This document shows positions 8,994-18,927 of a stretch of DNA of 64,000 nucleotides, in pieces; positions within the stretch are counted from its first letter, which is position 1; the number at the start of each line of letters is the position of its first letter. The stretch lies in NCBI GenBank assembly GCA_945952065.1, contig CAMFGY010000010.1, positions 1 through 64,000 of the forward strand. Reading direction: 5' to 3'. Below the pieces are notes generated by a model. It was not told where the DNA came from. It saw only the letters and a list, made by a program, of their open reading frames with translations, and did not search any database. Source of the stretch: an uncultured Burkholderiales bacterium (GTDB lineage: Bacteria; Pseudomonadota; Gammaproteobacteria; Burkholderiales; Burkholderiaceae_C). A program made the position numbers and the translations under genes.

Positions 8994-11299
8994 CAGAATG
9001 CGTTCCCGATCTGGAATTGGAATGGTTCTATTCTATCTGTGGGTTTCTTGCGCAAGGGCTTGCCGTAACTGAGGCGAAGTGGGCCCATCGGCGAGATCCA
9101 ACTCAGACCGATACCCACCGAGGAGCGCACCGTGTCGTAGTCGAGCTTTTCATTCGGGCCCCACACATTGCCCGCATCAATGAAAGTGTAAATCCGGAAG
9201 GTCTTGTCATTGCCGCTGCCGGGCACCGGCAAATACAACTCGGCATTCAGGTTAACTCGGCGATTGCCACCAATGCGCGTGCCGGTCACGTCCACCGGGC
9301 CCAGGGAGCCTGCTTCAAACACCCGGACGGAACCCAGGCCACCGGCATAGAAGTTCTTGAAGATGGGATAGGGTTTATCGCCCATGCCCACGCCCCAACC
9401 CAGTTCACCGTTCACACCCACGGTGATCTTGTTGGTGATCGGCAAGAACTGCTGGTATTGCATGTTCAAGCGCGCGTAGCGTGCATCACCCAGTCCACTC
9501 AGCTCCATATTGATGCGCTGATACTTGCCCACCGTCGGAGAAATGATGCTGTCGCGGTTGTCACGCTGCCAGCCAATGGTGAAGGGATAAGAAACACTGT
9601 CCTGTCCGAACAAGCGGCCATACAGCAAATAGCTGTTGGGCAAGCCGGAGGAGGTGGTCATCTTGGTGCGCTCGTAACCGATGCCGAAAAACACCGTGTC
9701 GAGTTCAGAGAAAGGCACACCAAAGCGAATCGAAGCGCCTTGCGTCACCAATTCAAACTGCTCGCCCAAATTGTTGTAGGGCTTTTGCGTGCGGTAGAAC
9801 AAGTCCAAGGCGCGCGAAACGCCATCCACCGTGAAATACGGGTCGACCGTGCTGAGCACCAAGGTGCGGCCCGTCGAGGCCGTCGAGACCTCCACGCCCA
9901 GATAGTTGCCCGAGCCAAAGACATTGTCCTGTTTGATGGCGCCGGTAAAGGACAGCTTTTGCTGGCTGGAGTAGCCCGCGCCGATCTGGATATTGCCGGT
10001 CGGGCGTTCCACCACGTTCAGCACCACATCCACCTGATCCTGTGCGCCAGGCACTTCGCTGGTATCGATGGTGACTTCTTTGAAATAGCCCAAACGCTCC
10101 ACGCGGTCGCGTGAGGCCTTGATCTTCTGGCCGTCATACCAAGCCGACTCGAATTGCCGGAACTCGCGGCGGATCACTTCATCGCGGGTTCGTGTATTGC
10201 CGGAGATGATGACCTTGCGAACATACACCCGGCGCTGAGGCTCACCCATGAAGGTGACCACCACCTGGCCGGAGGCACGGTCGATTTCTGGACGCGAGTC
10301 CACCCGCGCAAACGCGTAGCCAAAAGTGCCGTACAGGTCGGAGAAGGCCCGCGTGGTCTGCGCCACGGCTTCACCTTGATAGGGTTGACCGGGCTTGAGA
10401 ACAATCAAGCGCTTGAAATCTTCTTCTCGACCGAGGAACTCTCCTTCGAGCTTGACGCCCGTCACGGTGTACTGCTGGCCTTCGCTGACGGTGATGGCGA
10501 TATTGATGCTTTGCTTGTCGGGCGAAATCGTCACCTGCGTGGAGGTGACCGCAAACTCCAAATAGCCCCGATTCAAGTAGTAGGAGCGCAGGGTCTCCAA
10601 ATCGGCGTTCAGCTTGGCGCGGGAATATCGATCGGTTTTGGTGTACCAAGTCAACCAGCCGCTGCTGGTCTGCTCCAACAGGCCCACCAAGGTGCTCTCT
10701 GAAAAGACCGAACTGCCCAGGATGCGAATTTCACCAATCTTGGCCGGCTCCCCTTCACTGACCGTGAAGCTGACGTTGACCCGATTGCGCTCCAGCGGCG
10801 TGATGGTGGTCGTGACTTCCGCGCCGTATAGGCTGCGGGTCAGATATTGGCGCTTCAACTCTTGCTCGGCGCGGTCGGCCAAAGCCTTGTCAAAGGGCTT
10901 GCCTTCACCAATGCCCACATCCTTCAGGGATTTGGTCAGGGCTTCGGTATCGAACTCCTTCAGGCCCACAAAGCTGACGTTGGCAATGATGGGGCGCTCC
11001 TCAATCATCACCACCACAGCCGCGCCATCGACACTGATGCGCACATCTTTGAACAAGCCCGTGGCAAACAGCGCGCGAATGGCAGCGGCGCCTTTGTCAT
11101 CGTTGTAGTTGTCGCCAATGCGGAAGGGCAAAGACGCGAAGACCGTGCCCGGGTCGGTGCGCTTGAGACCCTCGACACGGATGTCCTTCAACACAAAGGG
11201 ATCCACGGCCCAGGCTACGCCTGACTGCAGAGCGGCCACCAAGGCCAAGGTCAGGGCTGAGGGGCGCATACGCGCGCCCATTCTTAGAGATGAGGACAT
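8993..11299 (-). CDS. bamA: Outer membrane protein assembly factor BamA
   Basis: The Omp85 beta-barrel that inserts proteins into the outer membrane. A signal peptide ends near residue 32 (GVAWA). Five POTRA domains run from about 33 to 355, followed by a 16-strand barrel ending in aromatic phenylalanine (FQIGNAF). The chosen ATG at 11299 lacks a clear ribosome site; ATGs at 11281 and 11269 are alternatives that would only trim the signal peptide n-region. It lies between rseP and skp, as in E. coli. Confidence 0.97.
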   Translation of the reverse strand: MSSSLRMGARMRPSALTLALVAALQSGVAWAVDPFVLKDIRVEGLKRTDPGTVFASLPFRIGDNYNDDKGAAAIRALFATGLFKDVRISVDGAAVVVMIEERPIIANVSFVGLKEFDTEALTKSLKDVGIGEGKPFDKALADRAEQELKRQYLTRSLYGAEVTTTITPLERNRVNVSFTVSEGEPAKIGEIRILGSSVFSESTLVGLLEQTSSGWLTWYTKTDRYSRAKLNADLETLRSYYLNRGYLEFAVTSTQVTISPDKQSINIAITVSEGQQYTVTGVKLEGEFLGREEDFKRLIVLKPGQPYQGEAVAQTTRAFSDLYGTFGYAFARVDSRPEIDRASGQVVVTFMGEPQRRVYVRKVIISGNTRTRDEVIRREFRQFESAWYDGQKIKASRDRVERLGYFKEVTIDTSEVPGAQDQVDVVLNVVERPTGNIQIGAGYSSQQKLSFTGAIKQDNVFGSGNYLGVEVSTASTGRTLVLSTVDPYFTVDGVSRALDLFYRTQKPYNNLGEQFELVTQGASIRFGVPFSELDTVFFGIGYERTKMTTSSGLPNSYLLYGRLFGQDSVSYPFTIGWQRDNRDSIISPTVGKYQRINMELSGLGDARYARLNMQYQQFLPITNKITVGVNGELGWGVGMGDKPYPIFKNFYAGGLGSVRVFEAGSLGPVDVTGTRIGGNRRVNLNAELYLPVPGSGNDKTFRIYTFIDAGNVWGPNEKLDYDTVRSSVGIGLSWISPMGPLRLSYGKPLRKKPTDRIEPFQFQIGNAF

Positions 11300-11309
11300 G
11301 CAGATAGAG

Positions 11310-12674
11310 TCAATGCAGGCCCGTCAAGCGGGCCACGTCGTTGGAAAGGGCGAGGACCATCATCAGCATCAGGATCAACGCACCTGCGCGCTGCAGCTGC
11401 GTTTGCCACCACTCCGATACGGGGCGGCCGCTCAAACCCTCGAAAAGATAATACATCAGGTGTCCGCCATCGAGCATTGGCAAGGGCAGCAGATTGAGCA
11501 CGCCCAAGCTCACACTCACCAGGGCAAGAAAGCTCAGGTACTGCGCCAATCCGGAGCGCGCCGACTGACCGGCAAAGTCGGCAATGGTCAAGGGACCACT
11601 CAGGTTTTTCAAAGAGGCTTCGCCCACCAGCATGCGGCCGAAGACTTTCAGTGTCATGGTGGAGACATCCCAGGTGCGCTGCGCGCCGCCCAGCAGGCCA
11701 TCAACAAAGCCACGGCTCACCTTGACCATTTCGGGCGCGCCACCCACCATGGCCTCTATGCGCCCTATCGCTTTGCCGCCCTCATCGACCCGTTTGGGCG
11801 TAACTTCAAGTTCAAGCGTGCGACCCGCGCGCTCAATACGCCAAACCGAGGTCCGCACCGAGCCCTCCTGCGCCGATTGACGAATCAATTCGCGCAGCCC
11901 GGCCGCATCTGAAATGGCCATGGCATCGACGGCCAAAACCCGATCACCGGCTTGTAAACCCGCCAAATCAGCCGCACCGCCGGGCGACACCTTGCCCAGC
12001 ACCGCCTCACCCAGGGGCGAGAAGCCCAGCTTGCGGACGGTGGCCGCGTCAAACTCATGTGAGCCCAGGCGATGGGTTTCCAGCATCAAGCTGCGGTGCC
12101 CTTGGCCATTGCGCCCGCCCACATCCAGATGCAAGGGCTCCCCCTGAGCCATGGCTTCCGATGCGCGCGACAACAACTCCGAGTAAGACTGGATCTCACG
12201 CCAGCTTTGCCCGTCCAAAGAGGTGGCGCGCACCAAGTCGCCAGCCTGCAACCCCGCGCGCGCAGCCAATGACTGCGCGGCAGGCGTGCCCATCAAGGCG
12301 CGCGGTTCTTGAGTGCCCACCCACAAAGCCGCCGCGAACAAAAACACCGCCAACAAAAGATTGGCCAGCGGGCCGGCTGCGACCACCGCAACGCGATGAC
12401 GCAGCGGGCGGTTGTTGAAGGCCTGATCCCTCAACTCGGGTGCCACCGGCCCTTCCCGCTCGTCCAACATGCGCACATAGCCACCCAGCGGCAGCGCGCA
12501 CAGCGTGAATTCGGTGGCATCCGGTCCGTTTTGCCGTCGCCAGATCACCTTGCCAAAGCCCACCGAGAAACGCAGCACCTTCACGCCACAAGCGCGGGCC
12601 ACACGGTAATGACCGTACTCATGCACGGCCACCAACACGCCCAGAGTCAGCAAGAAGGCGAGCACGGTGCTCAT
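11310..12674 (-). CDS. rseP: Site-2 zinc metalloprotease RseP
   Basis: Inner-membrane intramembrane protease of the sigma-E envelope stress response; in related bacteria it cleaves anti-sigma factor RseA and remnant signal peptides. The zinc motif HEYGH is at residues 18-22 in the first membrane segment. PDZ sequence fills about 115-300, and the third zinc ligand is in LDGGH near residue 402. The start at 12674 (454 residues) overlaps the dxr stop as ATGA. The upstream frame to 12755 would add a tail inside dxr that breaks the usual N-terminal membrane start. Confidence 0.95.
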   Translation of the reverse strand: MSTVLAFLLTLGVLVAVHEYGHYRVARACGVKVLRFSVGFGKVIWRRQNGPDATEFTLCALPLGGYVRMLDEREGPVAPELRDQAFNNRPLRHRVAVVAAGPLANLLLAVFLFAAALWVGTQEPRALMGTPAAQSLAARAGLQAGDLVRATSLDGQSWREIQSYSELLSRASEAMAQGEPLHLDVGGRNGQGHRSLMLETHRLGSHEFDAATVRKLGFSPLGEAVLGKVSPGGAADLAGLQAGDRVLAVDAMAISDAAGLRELIRQSAQEGSVRTSVWRIERAGRTLELEVTPKRVDEGGKAIGRIEAMVGGAPEMVKVSRGFVDGLLGGAQRTWDVSTMTLKVFGRMLVGEASLKNLSGPLTIADFAGQSARSGLAQYLSFLALVSVSLGVLNLLPLPMLDGGHLMYYLFEGLSGRPVSEWWQTQLQRAGALILMLMMVLALSNDVARLTGLH

Positions 12675-13870
12675 GGCGTCATTCCAGCAATCAAGTCGCG
12701 GGCATGGCGGCGCGCTCGGGCATCCAGCCCCAACAGGCCATCGACGCTGCTGCACTCGCCCGCTTCGGGCTGCACCGAAGCCAGGCTTTGGCTGTTGACG
12801 CGGTAAATCTGGTCAAACCGCAAGCGCCGCGAAAGGAAGGCCTCCACCGCCTCCTCATTGGCGGCATTCAACACCGCCGTGGCGCCTTCGGGTCCACGCA
12901 AAGCCTGCCAGGACAAATACAGCCCAGGGAAGCGCGCCTCATCGGCCTCTTCAAACGCCAGCGAGGGGCTGCTCAAGAGATCCAGTCGGCTAGCACCGGC
13001 TTCGATGCGTTCGGGGAAAGACAAGCCATAGGCAATCGGCACCCGCATATCGGGCGTTCCCAACTGCGCCAGCACCGAGTTGTCGCGACACACCACCATC
13101 GAATGGATGATGCTTTGCGGATGGATGATGACCTTGATTTGCTCAGGCGTCAGATTGAAAAGCCATCGTGCTTCGATGACCTCCAAAGCCTTGTTCATCA
13201 TGGTGGCCGAATCCACCGAGATCTTGCGACCCATCACCCAGTTCGGATGAGCGCAAGCCTGCTCTGGCGTCACTCCGGCCAGGGTGGCCGGATCGCGTTG
13301 ACGGAAGGGGCCGCCCGAGGCGGTCAACACAATGTGATCGATGCGTTGCGCCCAGGTTGAGCGATCTTCAGGCAGACATTGAAAGATCGCCGAATGCTCG
13401 CTGTCGATCGGCAGCAAAGTGGCACCGCCCTGCTGCACCGCTTGCATGAACAGCGCCCCACCGACCACGATGGCTTCCTTGTTCGCCAACAGCAGCCGCT
13501 TGCCCGCGCGGGCGGCGGCCAAGCAAGGCGCCAGGCCTGCGGCACCAACAATGGCCGCCATCACCATGTCGACCTCTTCATGGGCGGAAACTGCGGCGAG
13601 GCTGTCCATGCCGTCCAAGACTTCGGTCTTGCTGCCCTGCTCGCGCAGCAGTTCGCGCAACTGCTGTGCCAGCTTTGCATCTGGCAGCACGGCAAAGCGT
13701 GGTTTCCAGCGCAGGCATTGCGCCAACAAGGCGTCAACACGGCTCATGGCCGTCAGCGCAAAAACTTCGTAGCGCTCCGGGTGGCGGGCCAGCACATCCA
13801 GCGTGTTGACGCCGATGGAGCCGGTAGAGCCCAGCACCGTGATGCGCTGAGGACGGGAGTAACTAGTCAT
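12671..13870 (-). CDS. dxr: 1-deoxy-D-xylulose 5-phosphate reductoisomerase
   Basis: Second step of the MEP isoprenoid pathway, making MEP from DXP with NADPH. NADPH-binding GSTGSIG is at residues 14-20, LANKEAIV at 128-135, and metal-binding Asp156 and Glu158 lie in PIDSEHSAIFQ. The 399 residues match the family. It overlaps cdsA upstream and rseP downstream, both as ATGA. ispG of the same pathway is also in this window, 25 kb away. Confidence 0.97.
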   Translation of the reverse strand: MTSYSRPQRITVLGSTGSIGVNTLDVLARHPERYEVFALTAMSRVDALLAQCLRWKPRFAVLPDAKLAQQLRELLREQGSKTEVLDGMDSLAAVSAHEEVDMVMAAIVGAAGLAPCLAAARAGKRLLLANKEAIVVGGALFMQAVQQGGATLLPIDSEHSAIFQCLPEDRSTWAQRIDHIVLTASGGPFRQRDPATLAGVTPEQACAHPNWVMGRKISVDSATMMNKALEVIEARWLFNLTPEQIKVIIHPQSIIHSMVVCRDNSVLAQLGTPDMRVPIAYGLSFPERIEAGASRLDLLSSPSLAFEEADEARFPGLYLSWQALRGPEGATAVLNAANEEAVEAFLSRRLRFDQIYRVNSQSLASVQPEAGECSSVDGLLGLDARARRHARDLIAGMTP

Positions 13871-14718
13871 TGAAGAGGACTCAAAGAACTCAGGGCCAGG
13901 GCGAGCGGGAACACCGGCAGCAAGGCATCGACACGATCCAACACCCCGCCATGCCCGGGCAGCAACTGGCTGCTGTCTTTGGCGCCGGCAGCACGTTTGA
14001 TCAGCGACTCAAACAAATCGCCCACCACGCTCATGCCCGCCAAAAACACCAAGGCCAGCAAACCCACGGGCAGCGAGTGGCGCTGCAACAGCAATTGATA
14101 AAGACTGGGCGAATCCACACCGAACTGCACATCGATGTAATAGGTCCAGACAAAGGCCAAGGCGATCACGCCCAACATGCCAGACCAAACACCCTCCCAG
14201 CTCTTGCCAGGGCTGATCGACAGGGCCAGCTTGCGCCGCCCAAAAGCGCGCCCACCAAAGTAAGCGCCGGTGTCGGCCACCCAGACCAGGCAAAAAATCG
14301 ACAGGAGAAAATTGATGCCGGTGCTCTTGGCCTGCACCATGGCCAACCAAGCCGCAATCAAAGCCACCAGGCCCAACAGCATGCGCAAGGGCTTGGCGGC
14401 ATGAGGCCATCGTTCAGGCCCGCCGTGCAGCGCATAGCCTCCACCCAAGACCCAAATCAAGCCAGCCGACAACCAGCACCACGCCGGTGCAACCTGCATA
14501 TGCAGTGCCCAATAACTGGTCCAGGCGCCGGTCGCAACCGCAGCGCCGAAACTCAGAGCTGCCAGCCCCGTGATGCCGTTCAAGCGCGCCCATTCCCAAC
14601 CAGCGGCCGAGATCATCAACAGGGTCAACAGGGCAAAGGGCAAAGTGGCCTGGGCAAACAAGGCCGGCAACAGCACCAGCAGCAGCACCACAGCGGTGAT
14701 CACGCGGGTTTTCAGCAT
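13867..14718 (-). CDS. cdsA: Phosphatidate cytidylyltransferase
   Basis: Integral inner-membrane enzyme that makes CDP-diacylglycerol from phosphatidic acid and CTP, the branch point of phospholipid synthesis. The 283 residues contain about eight hydrophobic segments. SPGKSWEGVWSG and the C-terminal family signature (KR, KDSSQLLPGHGGVLDRVD at about 245-270) are present. It sits between uppS and dxr in the conserved order. Confidence 0.95.
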   Translation of the reverse strand: MLKTRVITAVVLLLVLLPALFAQATLPFALLTLLMISAAGWEWARLNGITGLAALSFGAAVATGAWTSYWALHMQVAPAWCWLSAGLIWVLGGGYALHGGPERWPHAAKPLRMLLGLVALIAAWLAMVQAKSTGINFLLSIFCLVWVADTGAYFGGRAFGRRKLALSISPGKSWEGVWSGMLGVIALAFVWTYYIDVQFGVDSPSLYQLLLQRHSLPVGLLALVFLAGMSVVGDLFESLIKRAAGAKDSSQLLPGHGGVLDRVDALLPVFPLALALSSLSPLQ

Positions 14719-14727
14719 GGGCTGCGC

Positions 14728-15456
14728 TCAAGCACCGACCGCAGCCGGCGTCTCCTTCACGCCTCCGAAACGCCGATCGCGTTCGCGGAAAGCTTCGATT
14801 GCTGCATCCAACTGCGCCTCACCAAAATCTGGCCACAGGCAGTCAGAAAACACAAACTCGGTATAGGCCACCTGCCAGAGCAGGAAGTTGCTGATGCGGA
14901 GCTCGCCCCCAGTACGGATGAACAGATCCGGGTCCGGCGCATAGTTCATCGCCATGAACTCGGACAGCTTGGCCTCGGTCAAATCCTGAGCTTGCACGCC
15001 GGCCTGCATGGCCGCTTTGCAAGCCTGCACGATGTCCCAACGCCCGCCGTAATTGAAAGCCACTGACAGAGTCAGCTTGCTGTTGTGCGCCGTGGCGGAC
15101 TCCGCTTCGTTCCAAGCGTTGCGCAATTTGACCGAGACCGCCTCACGATCCCCGATGATGCGAATGCGCACACCCATGGCGCCCATGCGGGCCAAGTAGC
15201 GAGACACAGCCGCCAGCACCAAGCCCATCAGACCCGAGACCTCATCGCTGGGGCGTTTCCAGTTCTCGGAAGAGAAGGCATAGACCGTCAGGTGCTCGAT
15301 ATCGCGGTCGATGCAGGCTTGCACCACCTTGACCAAGGTATCGACGCCTTGCTTATGCCCAAAGAAACGCGGCAAGAAACGCTTTTTTGCCCACCGGCCA
15401 TTGCCATCCATGACGATGGCCACATGGCGCGGCACGATTTTGTTGTCATTGCTCAC
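14728..15456 (-). CDS. uppS: Isoprenyl (undecaprenyl) diphosphate synthase
   Basis: cis-Prenyltransferase that elongates farnesyl diphosphate with isopentenyl units to the C55 carrier lipid for peptidoglycan and O-antigen. The catalytic Asp is Asp17 in MDGNGRWA, with RTGGELRISNFLLWQ near the C-terminus. I start at GTG 15456 (242 residues). The frame opens further to 15546, but that would overlap frr by 56 bases and add a basic tail absent from the family. A GAGAG stretch lies upstream of the GTG. Confidence 0.93.
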   Translation of the reverse strand: MSNDNKIVPRHVAIVMDGNGRWAKKRFLPRFFGHKQGVDTLVKVVQACIDRDIEHLTVYAFSSENWKRPSDEVSGLMGLVLAAVSRYLARMGAMGVRIRIIGDREAVSVKLRNAWNEAESATAHNSKLTLSVAFNYGGRWDIVQACKAAMQAGVQAQDLTEAKLSEFMAMNYAPDPDLFIRTGGELRISNFLLWQVAYTEFVFSDCLWPDFGEAQLDAAIEAFRERDRRFGGVKETPAAVGA

Positions 15457-15490
15457 TGCGACTTGTCTCTCGTGCTCAGCGTGTCGGCGC

Positions 15491-16051
15491 TCAAACGGCC
15501 AGAATTTCGGCTTCCTTGGCCGCCACCAAACGATCGATTTCCGCAATGGTGCGATCGGTCAGCTTCTGCGCTTCATCGAGACTGCGACGCTCGTCGTCCT
15601 CGCTGATCAGCTTGTCTTTGGTCAGCTTCTTGGCCTGCTCATTGGCTTCACGTCGCAGATTGCGCACCGCGATCTTGGCGTCTTCACCCGCATTGCGAAC
15701 CACCTTGGTCAGATCGCGACGGCGTTCTTCGTTCAGCGGCGGCATCGGCACACGAATCAGTTCGCCTTGCGACGAGGGGTTCAGGCCGAGGTCCGACTCA
15801 CGGATGGCTTTTTCAATCTTGGCGCCCATGCCTTTTTCCCAGGGCTGCACACTGATGGTGCGAGCGTCAAGCAGGGTCACGTTGGCAACTTGGGTAATGG
15901 GCACCATGGAGCCGTAATAGTCCACGCTGACCTGATCAAGAATGCCCGGGTGAGCGCGCCCCGTGCGGATCTTGTGCAATTCGTTCTTCAGGGCCTCCAC
16001 CGACTTTGCCATCTTGGTTTCGGCGTTCTGCTTGATGTCTGCAATGCTCAT
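15491..16051 (-). CDS. frr: Ribosome recycling factor
   Basis: With EF-G, splits post-termination ribosomes. The 186 residues match the usual 185. Typical three-helix-bundle sequence is present, including [13 protein letters not shown], the VDYYG hinge, and the RR-rich [11 protein letters not shown]. It follows pyrH with a 46-base gap in the conserved rpsB-tsf-pyrH-frr order. Confidence 0.98.
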   Translation of the reverse strand: MSIADIKQNAETKMAKSVEALKNELHKIRTGRAHPGILDQVSVDYYGSMVPITQVANVTLLDARTISVQPWEKGMGAKIEKAIRESDLGLNPSSQGELIRVPMPPLNEERRRDLTKVVRNAGEDAKIAVRNLRREANEQAKKLTKDKLISEDDERRSLDEAQKLTDRTIAEIDRLVAAKEAEILAV

Positions 16052-16097
16052 ATCTCTAAACCTTGAAAAGCTGATTCACCTTAACGCATGAAGCCAC

Positions 16098-16808
16098 TCA
16101 AACGTGGACCAGCGTGCCTTCATCTTCACCCATCACCACCCGCTTGAGCGCTCCTGGCTTGAGGATGCTGAACACCCGGATAGGCAGTTTCTGGTCGCGG
16201 CACAGCGCAAAAGCGGTGGCATCCAGAACCTGCAGGTTCTTGGAAATCGCCTCATCAAAACTGATGCGCGAGTAACGTGTAGCGCTCGGATCCTTCTTGG
16301 GGTCAGCCGTGTAGACACCATCCACCTTGGTGGCCTTCAAGACGACTTCTGCGCCAATCTCGGCGCCGCGCAAGGCAGCCGCCGTGTCGGTGGTGAAGAA
16401 GGGGTTGCCGGTGCCTGCTGCAAACACAACGACCTTGCCCTCTTCCAAATACTGCAAGGCCTTGGGGCGCACATAGGGCTCCACCACCTGCTCGATGCCA
16501 ATTGCGGACATCACACGCGCCACGATGCCTTCTTGACGCATGGTGTCGGCCAGCGCCAGCGAGTTCATCACGGTGGCCAGCATGCCCATATAGTCCGCGG
16601 TCGCACGGTCCATGCCAACCGAACCGCCAGCCACGCCACGGAAGATATTGCCGCCGCCGATCACAACGGCCACTTCAACGCCGGCTTGCGTGACTTCCCG
16701 AATTTCTTGCACCATGCGCACGATGGTGGCGCGATTGATGCCAAAAGCGTCATCGCCCATCAGGGCTTCGCCGGAGAGCTTGAGCAGAATGCGTTTGTGG
16801 GCGGGCAT
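16098..16808 (-). CDS. pyrH: UMP kinase
   Basis: Hexameric amino-acid-kinase-fold enzyme that makes UDP from UMP, feeding pyrimidine nucleotide synthesis. KLSGEALMG at the N-terminus and GGGNIFRG mark the phosphate- and nucleotide-binding loops. I chose the ATG at 16808 (236 residues), which has AGAGGT just upstream; the frame extends to 16895 but those 29 residues are unlike the family. Confidence 0.97.
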   Translation of the reverse strand: MPAHKRILLKLSGEALMGDDAFGINRATIVRMVQEIREVTQAGVEVAVVIGGGNIFRGVAGGSVGMDRATADYMGMLATVMNSLALADTMRQEGIVARVMSAIGIEQVVEPYVRPKALQYLEEGKVVVFAAGTGNPFFTTDTAAALRGAEIGAEVVLKATKVDGVYTADPKKDPSATRYSRISFDEAISKNLQVLDATAFALCRDQKLPIRVFSILKPGALKRVVMGEDEGTLVHV

Positions 16809-16901
16809 AGGGACCTCTTGATGCTGTGTTGCTGCGGTGTTCTCAAACCAGTGCCGCGCCGAATCCACCTCGTGAGCAGACCCATGCAGCGGCACAAGTG
16901 T

Positions 16902-16927
16902 AAAGGGCGCCAGAGGCGCCCTTTTTT
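16902..16927. terminator. Hairpin between tsf and pyrH
   Basis: AAGGGCGCC/GGCGCCCTT with an AGA loop, flanked by six T on the plus-strand side and CCCTTTA on the minus-strand side. It lies 11-36 bases after the tsf stop. On the minus strand the U tract is short, so it is more likely a partial terminator or attenuator in the cluster than a full stop. Confidence 0.6.
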
Positions 16928-16937
16928 GCTTCGGAGC

Positions 16938-17834
16938 TTATTGCCCCTTGGCGGCGGCGACTTGCGCGGCCACTTCGGCGGCGAAGTCATCCACCTTCTT
17001 CTCAATGCCTTCACCCACCACGTAGAGCGTGAAGCTCTTCACCTGGGTGGCCTTGTCCTTCAGCATGGCGCCAACGGTTTGCTTGCCGTCGGCAGCCTTC
17101 ACGAAGACCTGGTCCAGCAGCGAGACTTCCTTCAGGAACTTCTGCACCGAGCCTTCCACCATCTTGGCGACGATGTCAGCAGGCTTGCCCGACTCAGCGG
17201 CCTTCTCAGCAGCGATCTTGCGCTCCTTTTCCACCAGCTCAGCCGACACTTCGGCGGCCGACAGCGCAGCAGGCTTCATCGCGGCGACGTGCATGGCGAC
17301 GTCCTTGGCGGCGACATCGTCACCTTCGAACTCGACCATCACACCGATGCGGGTGCCATGCAGGTAGGAGGCCAGCTTGCTGCCGCTGGCGTAACGCTGG
17401 AAGCGACGGATCGACATGTTTTCGCCGATCTTGCCGATCAAGCCCTTGCGCACGTCTTCCACGGTCGGGCCGAAACCTTCTTGCGACAAAGGCAGTGCCG
17501 ACAGAGCAGCCACATCGGCTGGGCCTTCGGTGGCGATCAGGCCAGCGACGGCGTTGGTGAAGGCCAAGAACGCGTCGTTCTTGGACACGAAGTCGGTTTC
17601 GCAGTTCACTTCCAGCAGCGCACCCACGCCGCCGACGACTGCGGAGGCGACCACGCCTTCGGCGGTCACGCGCGAGGCGGCCTTGCCGGCCTTGTTGCCC
17701 AGCTTGACGCGCAGGATTTCTTCAGCACGCACCAGATCGCCTTCGGCTTCGGTCAGTGCCTTTTTGCATTCCATCATCGGCGCGTCAGTGCGGGCACGCA
17801 GTTCAGCGACCATGCTTGCGGTAATTGCAGCCAT
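16938..17834 (-). CDS. tsf: Elongation factor Ts
   Basis: Guanine nucleotide exchange factor for EF-Tu. The N-terminal UBA-like domain (1-55) has the family signature [12 protein letters not shown], and [11 protein letters not shown] lies in the core. The 298 residues fit the betaproteobacterial size. It is 119 bases downstream of rpsB, separated by a strong terminator-like hairpin, so its level may be tuned separately from S2. Confidence 0.98.
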   Translation of the reverse strand: MAAITASMVAELRARTDAPMMECKKALTEAEGDLVRAEEILRVKLGNKAGKAASRVTAEGVVASAVVGGVGALLEVNCETDFVSKNDAFLAFTNAVAGLIATEGPADVAALSALPLSQEGFGPTVEDVRKGLIGKIGENMSIRRFQRYASGSKLASYLHGTRIGVMVEFEGDDVAAKDVAMHVAAMKPAALSAAEVSAELVEKERKIAAEKAAESGKPADIVAKMVEGSVQKFLKEVSLLDQVFVKAADGKQTVGAMLKDKATQVKSFTLYVVGEGIEKKVDDFAAEVAAQVAAAKGQ

Positions 17835-17910
17835 GTTGAATCTCCGGTCTGTATCAGGGTTTTGCAGTAGTCGACCCCTGAGAATCCGCCCTACTGCTCA
17901 AAAATTTTTG

Positions 17911-17937
17911 AAAAAAAGGGGCTGAATCAGCCCCTTT
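17911..17937 (-). terminator. Terminator/attenuator between rpsB and tsf
   Basis: A perfect 10-bp stem AAAGGGGCTG/CAGCCCCTTT (17915-17924 with 17928-17937), 3-nt loop, followed on the minus strand by four more T. It begins 17 bases after the rpsB stop. This is a complete intrinsic terminator signature, yet tsf follows 77 bases later, so it probably sets the rpsB:tsf ratio or tsf has its own promoter in the gap. Confidence 0.8.
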
Positions 17938-17953
17938 GTTAGGCAGCTGAAAT

Positions 17954-18700
17954 TCAGGCGCCTTCGCTCACTTCCACGAACTCGTCGCCGGCAGGAGCCT
18001 GGGCTTGCACGACTTCGTTGCCGGCGTTGGCACGGCCTTCCAGCACGGCGTCAGCCACAGCGCGGGCGTACAACGCCACAGCCTTGGCCGAGTCATCGTT
18101 ACCGGGGATGACGTAGTCGATACCGACGGGCGAGTGGTTGGTGTCAACCACGCCGATGACGGGGATGCCCAGCTTCTTGGCTTCGGCGATGGCGATCTTG
18201 TGGTAGCCCACGTCGATCACAAAGATGGCGTCCGGCAGACCGTTCATGTCTTGGATGCCGCCGATGTTCTTTTCCAGCTTGGCCAGATCGCGTTGGAACA
18301 TCAGCGCTTCTTTCTTGATGGCGGGCTGAGTGCCGGCATCCACTTGCGCTTGCATGTCCTTCAGGTTCTTCAGCGAAGTCTTGACCGTCTTGAAGTTGGT
18401 CATCATGCCGCCCAGCCAACGCTGGTCAACATAAGGCATGCCGCAACGCTGAGCTTCCGCAGCAACGACTTCGCGAGCTTGGCGCTTGGTGCCGATCATC
18501 ATGATGGTGCCGCGCTTGGCCGACAGCTGACGCACGAACTTCATCGCCTCTTCGAACGCAGGCAGCGTCTTTTCGAGGTTGATGATGTGGATCTTGTTGC
18601 GATGGCCGTAGATATACGGGGCCATCTTGGGGTGCCAGAAACGGGTTTGGTGACCAAAGTGGACGCCGGCTTCCAGCATCTCGCGCATAGTGACGGACAT
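17954..18700 (-). CDS. rpsB: Small ribosomal subunit protein uS2
   Basis: Ribosomal protein S2, late-assembling 30S component. The 248 residues contain [18 protein letters not shown] at the N-terminus and [20 protein letters not shown] in the C-terminal half. I chose the ATG at 18700 because GGAG lies nine bases upstream; an ATG two codons earlier (18706) sits only three bases from that site. First gene of the long minus-strand cluster. Confidence 0.98.
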   Translation of the reverse strand: MSVTMREMLEAGVHFGHQTRFWHPKMAPYIYGHRNKIHIINLEKTLPAFEEAMKFVRQLSAKRGTIMMIGTKRQAREVVAAEAQRCGMPYVDQRWLGGMMTNFKTVKTSLKNLKDMQAQVDAGTQPAIKKEALMFQRDLAKLEKNIGGIQDMNGLPDAIFVIDVGYHKIAIAEAKKLGIPVIGVVDTNHSPVGIDYVIPGNDDSAKAVALYARAVADAVLEGRANAGNEVVQAQAPAGDEFVEVSEGA

Positions 18701-18819
18701 ATTCATTGACTCCGAAGGTTGTGTCTAAAATCCGGCCCGAATTGCTCTGCGCAAGTGAAGTGCAATAGCCATAGCGGCGATTGACTTCGAATACAGCAGC
18801 AACACCTCTCAGTGGCCGG

Positions 18820-18850
18820 TTTGCGATTTGTTCGCAAAAGACTTGCGAAA
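18820..18850. repeat. Overlapping inverted repeats between rpsB and the amidase gene
   Basis: Three copies of TTGCGA/TCGCAA occur within 31 bases. The central TTCGCAA (18831-18837) can pair with TTGCGA to its left (18821-18826) or with TTGCGAA to its right (18843-18849), but not with both. It lies about 120-150 bases upstream of rpsB and about 80 bases upstream of the amidase start. It could be a leader structure or an operator. I find no promoter in this gap that I would trust. Confidence 0.4.
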
Positions 18851-18927
18851 CATTTCAAAATTTCACCTGCTGCGCTGAGCAAATTGCCCAGTGCCGCCCG
18901 GCAAAACCCAAAGAGTATACACGATTC

